A stretch of 64,000 bases of DNA, from the NCBI GenBank assembly GCA_963989385.1, contig OZ022512.1, positions 24,077,899-24,141,898 on the forward strand. Reading direction: 5' to 3'. Positions 10,001 to 22,000 of this stretch are shown in pieces. A program made the translations under genes and the position numbers. Within the stretch, counting starts at the first letter, position 1, and every line of letters begins with the position of its first letter. The notes below the pieces were generated by a model, which saw nothing but the letters and a program-made list of their open reading frames with translations, was not told the DNA's origin and ran no database searches. The stretch comes from Ctena decussata. Its lineage: Eukaryota > Mollusca > Bivalvia > Lucinida > Lucinidae.

Positions 10001-13000
10001 TTGAAACCGATTTACCTTAGAGACTTACAGCAGAATGTATCAAAAGTGGGCGTGTATTTTCTTATATTTTATGCTGTTGTTTTACGAGCTGCTAGTAACT
10101 TATAAGGCGTCAGTCATAAAGGCAGATTCATATTTTGGGATTGTTTTAGAAGAGAACACCCTATCTCATAGTATAATTTCATATGAGCCGCGACACAAGA
10201 AAACCAACAATGTGGTTGTGCGACCAGCGAAGACTCAGATCAGCCTGGGCATCCAACTTGTTTGACCAGACTCTTCGTTATGTGCTCACAGGGTAGCTTA
10301 GGGTCTAAGCTACCTTCATGCGGACAGCGAAAACTCTGATCAGACTGGGCGGATGCCCAGGCTGATCTGAGTCTACGCTGGGCGCACAATCACATTGTTG
10401 GTTTTCTCGCGTCGCGGCTCATATAACTGTTTGACACATTTCTGGTCATTCTAGAGATGGCTAAACGTTTTATATCCGAATAAATACGACAAGCATCTAT
10501 TGTGGTCCTGGGGTCAGGGTACATACAATCGAAGTCAAACAATGCGTCAGATCAGGTTGTTATTGGAATAATGTATGTTACTTTTACAACTATGTATTTC
10601 GGGGTATTTTTTCTCAAACATGAAACAAGTCACATTGATAATTTTAAACTTTAAACAATTTCGCACTTCCATATACACATATACAATAGTACAATACATT
10701 AATTTATAAGGATTAGGCAGCAGGCTAGAGCTTATAGACGCCTTCTCCCATTGATTTATTAATATTATACAGGTCCAAGTCTGTTTCAGACGATAGTATA
10801 CAGGAATGGAACGATAGTATTTCTGTACAAGAAGGTATGTTGAGCTTCGGAATCGATTTATAGTAGGATTGAACTTAAATATTTTAGGGACATATATTGT
10901 TTTCTTACAGATGACACGGAAAGCTCTAATTTGTTGAAGTATGTTCGACGGTATAGTAGAATTACTAACCAGTAGTGTAGATACCAAAGCATTGAAAAGA
11001 ATACGGAGTTTCAAATGATTAAACTCATGTTTCTGTAGGAAAGACGAAAAAGACTTATTCAAAGGCAGCATATCGGGTTTGTAACGCTGTATATAAGTAG
11101 TGCTTGATGCCAAAGGGTTCCTTCACCAACAGGAAGGATTTTTTCAGTGCTCATTGCATTAGCCTAGATAATATATGCAGATACGTAAAGGCTGTTTTCA
11201 GATAGACACTTACTATATAAAGTTGTCTTTTACTAACGGCTTCACTTCAAATGTAAGTAGAAATATTCTAAGGGACTGATACAATTCAGTCTTAGATCCC
11301 ACCCAAGACACCATGTGGGAAAAGACAACACAGAATTAGACACTATCAGCGACATAAACGCAATAGCCAGTTGAACAGCCGTTTTCCATGCAGATTGTCA
11401 CCGGGTTAGTTTTAACATCATCAAAGTTACCTGTAATTTACCCTATCCCTCACGAATCCGCGACTAATTTGATTATATATGTTTACAATCTGTTTCAGCT
11501 TGAGGAAAACATTACCAGCTCCAGGAAAACACACATGATTGGCATTAGCAGTACACTTTCTTTAAAATTAGAAGGTGAGACTATAAAGGGCATTTGAGCC
11601 GCGACACAAGAAAACCAACATTGTGGTCGTGCGACCAGCGCAGACTCAGATCAGCCTGGGCATTTGTCCAGTCTGATCAGACCCTTTGCTAAGCGCTTAA
11701 AAGGTAGCCAAGGGACTAAACTATCTTCATGCGGACAGCGAAGACTCTGATCAGACTGGGCGGATGCCCAGGCTGATCTGAGTCTGCGCTGGGCGCACAA
11801 CCACATTGTTGGTTTTGTCGTGTCGCGGCTCATTTCTTGTGTCGTATTGTTTGAACATGTTTGTTAACTCAAAAGAGAATGACTTCACTCCCAGGGGAAG
11901 CAACTCTAAAGCTGGGCACCCTTGTCGATGGGGTTAATAGTTACTGAAACGAGCTCACTCCTCAAGAAGATGAGTTATTACCTTAAAATTGTTTCAGCAG
12001 GCAAAGCATCTAATATCATCATGTTTGTTTGCGAAGCTTGGTTTGGGCACTTCGGAAAGTAAACCTACATGAACACGCACTTCTCTACTTCACGAGACGG
12101 TTCTGTTTTTCTTAGGAATTTCCACAGAAGAAGATTAATAAATGTGTTGGATCCTAAAGAAATAATAAGATATAAGAAACTACATATTAGGGGTTCGGCT
12201 AAGTGCTCTATCAAGCCTCTCTCTTAAGTCTCTGCTAAAATACTTACGGTAGTATAATATAGGCGTCAGAAATATTGTAATTTGTTATACATGAACACCA
12301 GAAGTGGCGGAAATCAGAACTGGATATCAAACGAACTAATCTAAAAAGAACCTTCGGAAAGTGCAAAAGCCCAAACACTTTTGGAAATGGACAACATAAA
12401 AACATTCGAACATTCTATGATAAATTCATATCAAAATTAAAAGAAATCACAAACAATACTTTCTTCCACAATAACGAAAATTGTTGGTATAAATACATTA
12501 ATCTTTGACACTGTTTAGATATTTCTTTAACTCAGATCTTCCAGATCTTCACATAATGTATTCTGATGTCGATGCCATCAAAATTGATAATTTCTATCGA
12601 CACTATTAACGTAAAGTTCCCTCACCATAGGGATACGGAGTATATGCCTTTTAGCTTGTCTGCTATGTACTAGAGCCTGATCAAGCTTTTAAGACTTTGT
12701 CGAAAGAGGAAAGTTACTAACCAGTAAATTATTGTCACGGAGTTATGGCAATGCTAGGCTTGTAACTCTCTTAAAACGTTCGGTGGGAGAGACCATGACC
12801 TCGGTTATCCCTTAATGTGGATGTTTCTAACCTTATTTTCTCCTTGTTGGCTATGACCGAAGCAAATTATGGCTTTTTATTACCCAGAGCTCTTGATAAG
12901 AGCGGTATTTTATGATAATTGAGGAATAATTATTTTATTTTATTTCTCATTGAAACCATATGTTGTGACCCCTCATCTGAACCGTCTCATCGAGACGGTT

Positions 13001-16000
13001 CAGATAAGGGTCACAATATATGTTTTTATACAGTATTAACAAAAAATATCCCTAATTATCATCAAATACTCCCTCTTATCTAGAGCTCTGTTACCTGACT
13101 TTTATTTCACTGACTGGTTTATCAGAGACACAGACATAGCGAGTGAATTATAATAGTTACGCAGTAAATGCTTACTACTCGCGAGAACCTGATCACACGT
13201 TTTAGGGGTCCCTGGGTGAGTAATTAGATATTTCACATTTGTCTTTTTTTCCTACTGTTTATGAGTTTGGACTTACGATTTTAATTACTTTGACCGCTTC
13301 TAAAAATGTAGACCCTATTGAAGAAAGGCTTCTTCGTCATCCAGGGTAACAATCAGGACAACACTTATGTTGTTCGCCTCAATTTGTAAAATTAGATGGA
13401 AAAGAAGTGTACCCATTTCATTTAAGCATGCGTAAGCATAAAACAAAACCATTGCCAAATAAAACAAAATATCGACCATTAGCATGATCTGATGCAACTG
13501 TTGTTTATTCTTAAGACATGCACAATGTAAAATGGCCTGAGGGTTATAACACCGAATAAGTCTTATGTTAGCGTTAATAGGCTTAAGTTTTTTTCTTTTT
13601 CACAAGTTTTACTACGCATCATATTTATAATATTTGTATATACATCAGCATTAGATTAAAGAATTTCATTTCATAAAATTAATCTTATCTTAATTATCCC
13701 TGGCGTCCAGAAAATAATCAGACACATGCAACTGGTGTGGACACAGACCAGACGCCAGAAAACGCAACATCTGATCAGAGTTAACACTCTTTGAACGGAT
13801 TTTACAGCAATTTCTATATAAAAATGTTAAAAAAATATGTCTATCGACAATGATGCATGGACCTGTCCAATTTATGCGGATAGAGGAGTCTGCTGGGCAT
13901 AAATGAGATAAATTAGTCTGGCAGACAAGGTCGTGATAACGTCGTAACAAGTTTGATGTTAAAAGATGACTTTGGCTTGACAATAATTCTACTATTTTAA
14001 ATGCGCCGGGACACTAGAAAACCAACAAAGTGGTTATGCGCCCACGGCAGACTCAGATCAGCCTGGGCATCTGCCCAGTCTGATCAGAGTCTTCGTTGTC
14101 CGCATGAAGGTAGCTTAGACGCTTAGCTACCTTTAAAGCGCTTAGCGAAGCGTCTGGTCAGTCAGGGAGGATGTCCAGGCTGACCTGAGTCTGCACTGTG
14201 CGCCGACCACTTTGTTAGTTTACTCGTGTCGTGGCTCAAATAACTATTTCAGGTGTTGGAGGAGTATCGGCATTTGTAAAGTACCAGCCTTTATCAATTA
14301 AGCCGACGGATATTGAAGAAGGAACTGTAGTGATTTTCAATCCACGTTCACGTAAGTACAAACGTCTTTTGCTATCATGATTCATTTCCTCGATACCTTT
14401 CATTCGCAGTAATCTTTGTTTGCTGGTGACCGATTTGTGCTCGAGGATAGGTATTGTAGCGTTGACCTGGTTCTTTAGCTTTGAGTGTCACATATTAAAT
14501 ACAGCTTTAAAGTAATATAATTGACTTATATCAGGTAAAAATTCTTAGCAGTTCTAACGCTAAGACTAAGTTTTCATAGTGACATGCATCTTAGCGGGGT
14601 TCAGCTTCCTTTTTCTGTATTGTTTAGGGTTTGGAAGGTTCTGCTGCATCTTACATGACATTTCTGATGCCCTTGTCTGTCTCTCCTTTCTCGCGACGCT
14701 GAAATTGAGGTAAATCAGTCGGGGACGCCTGTGCTCGCGAGATGATATATAGACCTCTCTTACTTGATGCCTGCTGCTGTGGTGTCTCGCGGAATGCACC
14801 AGTAAGTGGCTCGGAGAGCGACAATAAAGAAGTGAAATACAGAGACGCATGTCTGTCGTACTTAAGTTGGTAACGGTACGTTAATATTTGCTGCAATATG
14901 TTTATCCAGCAGTGTTTTCTGCCACCGGTTAATAGGAGGGCGGTAGTTTAGTGGAGAATGTCCTAATTCAGTATGTTTGATATCCCGCTTCTACGGTCCC
15001 TTGGATGAGACTGGTCCAGGCTCCGTATGACCTATGTGTTGGTGGGAAGTTTAACCCGAGTTCACTTACTCACTCCATTGGCTAATCGTATCATACGAGT
15101 TGTCAATTCAGGCATGAAAATTATGTACGGTTTTAAACAGCTAGAAATGCATGGTAAATAACGTATCACTTTCTCTGTTGATAAAAACAGCAGAAAGTAC
15201 TAGATTCAATTCCGAGTTCGGATATCTCTACGGACTTTAGAATATTGACACTTCTTCTTTTGATGGTATGGTCGGTCTAAAAATATCTGAATAATATATC
15301 AGTTTAATGGAGCAAAGTCATCGGATTTCGAAGCCCGATTTTCTATATATATTTATCTACTTACTCCATCTGTGTGCCAGTTCGTATACAGCTGTAAAGC
15401 TAAAGAACGACTGGGCCTAGAGTGCTTGGAAATTTTATTCACGCAATGGCCAAGATGGGGGATTATCGAACAAGCCTTCAGCATACAACACATTGTTCAG
15501 TAACGACTGATATTGGTCGTACTATGACTGATGCAAACCGCATCTGTTTGATATTGAAAATATAACGATAAAAATCCGGTTTACTCCCAACGCGGCTCAT
15601 TTGAATCGGGGAGACTGACGTTTACGGATAACAACTCCACAAATGCAAACGTCACACGAATCTAAGGAAACCGTAGATGGTTGGAATTCTGTAAAACCGG
15701 TTCTATCGCCCTTCTTATCACCGCAGCAATTCATTACCGGCCGTACCAAAGGGCGCTTCCGATATGGTTAAGACATTATTTGTATAGTATTACGATGAAA
15801 TAAAGTTTGTATTTACACTGTTTTTTACTTGGACGGCTAACTGAAAATAAATTCACATATAGTATTAGCCCAGTGGTATGACTGAGACCTTATACGCCGC
15901 ATTTGCCGAGTTTACCAAACATATCATCGCTTTATAATATAGCGCTATCAGAAGTTCTCAGATGGTTACTAAAATATAACGTCACTAAAAGAAACTTGCT

Positions 16001-19000
16001 GAACATCTCTCAAAATTGAAACGGAATGTTTTGATAATTAACTGAATAGCAGTGTGATCTGCTGAGAGACAAGTTTTGCACAGGGGCATCGTTCGTATCT
16101 TACACATTTTTCTACTTTTATCAGACTTTAATGCATCCGGCAGGTTTTGTTTCTTGAGATTCGACATCACTGTGTACGGTTACCTAGAAAAATAATAATC
16201 ACGAAGCAAAACCCCATCAATGCGTCGAAAGCATAAAGAAATTTCGAATGCAGATGTTAAAATGAAATATATATGGCAGTGTTTAGCAACGAAGAATCGC
16301 AACAGAAGAATCATCTGTAGAATAGAGAGACAACTTGGGGAGCTAATCTGTTTTGCACGTCCGTTATTAATCATAATTATCAATGTTGTTCAATGCAACA
16401 CAAAAGACGGATAAATAACTTGCAGTTTACGGCCATGTCAGTAGTATTTGATTTGTATTGAGCATATACAATGATAACAAAGAAAGGGTAACGGGCTTTG
16501 ATGAATTTCGTCTACAGCAGGACTTGCATCTGGACCACTTTCTGAGCAGGCCTGCTGTTTTACATTAATTTATCAGGGCTTTTAAATAGGGTCCCACCAA
16601 CCGCATCACATCTATAAGTTTTCATAGTAAATATATAAAGTCCTATATATCTTCTTTGAAAAAATTAATTTAGAACCAAGGTAAAAGCAAACACGTGATA
16701 AACTCATGCTGCAGCAGACGCTGCCTTCCATTCAGTAGAATTATTTTGGCTTGTTGAAAGCCCTCCCTGCATCAGGCATCTCCTTCCCGGTGACATTACT
16801 TGTTGTCCTTCTTTTTGCGGGCAATTTGGGTTGAGGTAGTTCGATGCAGGCATGTTAATACATGTTCATATGTATCTATTGTCTGTTGTCTGCAGCTCTT
16901 GTGGCTCGCCAAATATATCAGTAAACTGTTGTTCGGAGACGAATATCCGCTGTCTACTGAGACTTGCTATCACCAATTTGTTTCAAATGTTTGGGATTTA
17001 GCGATATTGAGGAAATAAGTTGTAGAGATGTGAATCTTTCGTACTAAATTTAGTGAAAGTACGTACTTATATTAAACCAGGTTATTAAACAACGTTATGG
17101 CATGTCCACAATCTACATCACTTTACAAACTCAGCCTATGCTTGTTTCATTCAATTTTTTCTGCACTTGTATATTTTCTTCAATTTTTTATTTCGATTTT
17201 TCAACCACATCCATGTTTATACACAGCGTGTGAACTGGCTGAAGATACACTGTGTAAAACACCACATATTTCCTTTTACTGCAAGCATTGTAGATTGACG
17301 CAGCATTGTCCATGGTCAACAGACAAGCTGATACAGGAATGGCTACACCAATATTGTAGAGATAACGTAAGTGTCTTTCATATTCAGTCTACACACTAGC
17401 CTTTATTACATAATGTATAAAAAAAAATTATGTAAAGCATCAGTACGCCGGGAAACTCAGTCTTATTTATCATTTCCCAGCTGAAACTTTGGCTACAAAA
17501 AGGACTGGTGATACCGGCAAAGAAGATGTAAATTACAGTCTAGATTAAGTTTAGAACATTAACCCATTGGAGTTCACACTGAGTTAACTTATATTAAACT
17601 TATCTGTATTAAGGTAACCCTGTTGCATTCACACTAAAACAGGCAAAGAGTTAACCTCGATTTCTAGCTCATTGTCTTGGTTTATGATGTTATACACTTG
17701 TGGGCTCACTTACCTAAATTTGCACTCTTAAATCTGATTTAACTCTTAGATACCTACATTAATTTAGATGTGCATAAGTCCGTTACATTCAGCTTCAAGC
17801 TGTATTTTGAAAGACCACCGACGGTGTATCGTATGCGAATAGTTAATTACGAAACCCACTAGCCTAGCCACTAGGCGAAGAAGAATTTCCACCCTATCTC
17901 TTCATTTTCATAAATAATTTATAAGTTCAGTATTTGTAGCTAGTCTATACTCTCTGGCTCAACTGATAATGTGCCAATAAATAAGGTAGCAGAATCATTA
18001 TTTATAGACTGGCCATAGAATGGATGAAAACTTACTATTTTCGATTTGGGATAAAAACTCATTATCAGACTAGTAGATAGTCTAGAAACCCACCAAAGGC
18101 CGAACAAGCAGTTACTGGAATTACCGGAATACACCAACTTACCGAAATACACTTCTGTAATTTCCGCACTACACTTTAAATCTCCAGACTGCACTATTAT
18201 TATCATCCATAAATACAATATGGTAATTATAACAAGCACGTCCGGGCATGTAAATAACCCATATGGAAAGCCAAACCAGCCTCCAACCTGCGCAGTATAA
18301 TCTAGAATAATACCTGGTGCATACTGCAATACTATTGAGCCGTGTAAGTCAATTTGCGCACACTAGCAGTCCAAAATAGTAATATGCTAAGACAGACATA
18401 GATATTATTTAGTGTATACTCGCCCCAGGGATCTCCAGGTGTCTCAACACGTTTCGGCTGTCGAATCCTCATCCTTGCTTCATCACGGTCTTTTCTTGAT
18501 TTTAATTGTTGACCATGATGACTCTTTGATGAGTTAGGGGACCTCCATACGAGCCGAACTACCAACTAATTGTGTGCGTCGTGGCGGAGGGTGAGGGTGA
18601 AGGTTTGGGCCCAGTAAAACCGGTTTAAACCCCCCAGTAGTTATTACTGATCGTCCCAAGGCGGTACTTTCGTTGCGGTTGCATTTGTTTTATGTTCGGT
18701 GCTGTTTGATTTATTGTGTTCTCATTTAAACCTTCTATAATAAAAATAGAAAATAGGTAAAAATAATTGTTAAATATAATTTGGTTAGTCTGTTGTAACC
18801 CTTCTGTTGGTCTAAATTATTTCGTTCAATAAAGATAGCTGAGTTGCCACCTATTTGGGAAAGAGCTGCTGACTCGGCTTATCACTTGTAATATATTGTT
18901 TGTTGGGATGTCTTTGTCAATCTTTCCCTTTGATGTTGGGGATAGGGTTTGGGATCTGATTCAGTCAGTTCCTGAAGTGCAGTTACTCTTAAAATTTTCA

Positions 19001-22000
19001 ATAATAAGTTTTGTATATTTTGGTGATTTTCGATATATTTCGGTAATTGGGTGTAATTTGGTAATTTAGTGAATACCAAATTGAAGCCAATTAAAGGAAA
19101 TATCTTTTCTTTTTTTATTTTATTACTTTAATTAGAGAAAATAAAATAATCACAAACCTTTTGCCAAATTCATGAAATGTTTCATGTTCATCTGCATGGC
19201 AGCGACAGGTACATACTTTCTTTCATTGTTCTCAGCTATAAAAATATGCAACATATTAATGATATTAGTTTACCCCACTGGTAACCCCAAAAACTAGGAA
19301 GAAGACAAATCTTTCCGAATGCATTTACACTTCACAAAGTCAACGTGAAATAGATACGACTGCCCAGCGTAAATAAAACTGTTTTAATTGGTTTAGAGGC
19401 TGATAACATGAGGTTGACATTACGTCATATCGAATAGTTTACAACGTAGCGTCTGAATATCGCATTGTTGATGATATAACGCCTACATAGCGCATGGTTT
19501 GCAAAGTTAAATTACCGACCCTTAAGCTGAAATTATCTTCATATAATTTAAATAGTTATTGACCTTTGTTTCTGTGAATAGACGTGTAATGAGCAGTAAA
19601 TTTATATTGACCTGCGCTTTGCATCGGTCAGTATGAAATTTAATGATAAAATCGCACTTCAGGTCCACTTCTAAAGCCAATAATTGTATAATGTCTCGCC
19701 TTGTAATGACGATTCATGGAAATGCGCTAGTGAGGCTCGTAAAAACTGGCACTTGATATTTAATGTGCTGTTTGTAAAAGTATAAACTCTTCTTAAGACA
19801 TTAACCTGGGACTGAAAATGTTAACCTTGATTCAACAAGGTTGATCCAATGTTAATTCAGCGATGTTTTTCCACTGGGTTATTATTAATCTAAATCATGA
19901 TGAATACTTAAAAGTTTTGCCATCTTTTTGTGTTTGCCACTTTCCCTGTTGGTTTTGAGGGCGAAATGTGGGCTTTGATTGTATTATCCTGATCATTGCC
20001 TATCTTTTACCTTGGCAAGGTGACGTTGACATTTCAAGGTCCAATCAAAATTTCTAGCTAGCGAGGAAACGTGTTGTTCTTGTCAGGGTCACTGATGTGA
20101 CGTGTTCCTTCCGGAAATAGTGTTCTCTGTGCATTAAGGAACTCTTTAAGATTTTAATCGGAGAGTCAGAAAAAAAAACAAATAAAGGAACATTATCTCT
20201 TATTTCTACTATATTAATGCGCACTATTGTCGTTTTCAATATCTATTTCAAAGGTTTAGAAAGAAAATATTTATTTTCATGTTTATCACTCAATGTGATT
20301 GCAGATGTTTTCAGATCTTGCAAAAAGCTCCTGCTTATGCGACCATTCTAATATATTCGTATTCGATGTTTTCAATGTTTTTTTCAAAAAGCCCTTAAGG
20401 GAAGTGAGTCCAGTTTTCGAATGTTACGCAATAATTACGTCAGTACATCTTAACTACAGTAACTCTAAAACCAAAACAGACATTTGGTGCAATTTTACAA
20501 ACTATAAATTGGGCACCCATTCATTAGCAGCTGGACAGTCAAATTCTCAGCAGATTACCAATAAGAGTCATAGTTATCATGTGAGCTTCTGTACTGTCGG
20601 CAAGCGCTCTTATTTTCAGACCATAGCTGTCGTCTGTCTGGGCCCGTGATGTAAAGTAACTATCAGGAAATGCCTGTGCAAACAGTGACGAAACATTATA
20701 AATGATTTTGTCATATACATACCACAAATGAGAATATTTTTGTTCTGAATTGCGACATGTATTTGTAAAATCTCTGTTTCAGAAACCACCAGGCTGTGAA
20801 CCAGATGACAACAAGAAAGACAAAGGCAGTTGTAAGTTGTTACCGGATGCTTAAAGAACTTTTCTTGTGTTGTGTCTGAACGGTCATTAGTTTGTAATAA
20901 GGATGGTAGACGGAAATAGAAATCCATATTGTGCAATGCAAGGGGCACTCACAGACTTTGCCACCCCAACACGGCAAAGAAGTTAAGTTGCATTTTAAAC
21001 AATATTTGCTGATTTATTGCAGCTGTTAATGGGCAAAACACAAATTACCTTTAGGTCGTAGGCGATTTTTCTTTGGGTCCCTCTACCGTTATCGGTTAGT
21101 GGTCCCAGTCTGCTGAAATTTTCTCCGACACGTATTAGAGAAACATTAATATCGCAATCAATATTGATCATACACGCATTTTGAACGTTGTGCATTCATA
21201 GTTCTTAACACTGATTGATGTGAGTCAACATGAGTGTCGACTTGCATCACTCAGTGTTAAGAAGTATGACTTATTATAACTTGCATCAGAATTAAAGCCC
21301 GGAAAGCAAAGGCATCTGAAGTGCATCTGCCCATGTCCGGATACAGTACTAGAGACTGGTCCTAGTCATTTTTACCATGCCATATACACTTTGAGAAGCT
21401 TTAAAGCATTGAAATTAATTATTCGAGTGCTCTTAAAGACTTCTGTCAGTTTGATACCCTGGCAATACACAAAATGTTCGATAGTAGTCAAAGGGCATGT
21501 GCCTGTTTTATAACTACTCAAAAGTTTATACGTGGTCAAGTCCTTTGGTACAAGAAATTTAAAACTTCATGATATTTACAATAATTGAGAAAATTTTATA
21601 TTAAGTTTCCAAACTGTGACACCAGTAGCATTCAGAAAATCTATTTGCGAGCTTCTGTAAAAGACGGAATGATTGCCTTCAAAGACAGAACTATGTAGGT
21701 ACATGTACATACAGCAGACAATCGCTCATAGTTGTACTGAAGCAAAACGGGTGCATCCTCGTGTCCACAAAACTTTCACCTTGAGATTCCAGTGTGCAAT
21801 AATACACAAAATGATATGTAAATCAAGTCATACTTGCAGAGCTTTATACCCCATGAGAAAACTCGGCAAATATGCTTTATATAGGCAGAAACAATTACAT
21901 TACAGTAAAAATGACATAGATGTGCAAATTTTAATCATGTGAATGGACCTTTATATACAGTGTTTCGGAATAGCTATCATGAACTTCTTTGAAAATGGGT

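Noticed and set aside
11651..11833. 60-codon minus frame within MITE copy 5
   Set aside because: Entirely inside the foldback element; a shadow of the repeat.
15550..15605. Solo end of the M230 MITE (GCGGCTCATTTG)
   Set aside because: Only about 10 bp match; too short to support.
17940..18329. 129-codon minus frame with hydrophobic stretches
   Set aside because: No start context, family motif or neighbour support. Part of it reads a short CCGGAAT-type repeat.
18332..18565. 77-codon minus frame MVVRLVWRSPNSS.. as a host gene
   Set aside because: The first part recurs in another R550 copy (51387), and the rest runs into unrelated flank. It belongs to the repeat at most.
20305..20649. Open phase-0 frame after an acceptor-like site, as an extra PLXDC exon
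   Set aside because: No convincing donor or family motif, and the flanking exons join correctly without it. Kept only as a remark.
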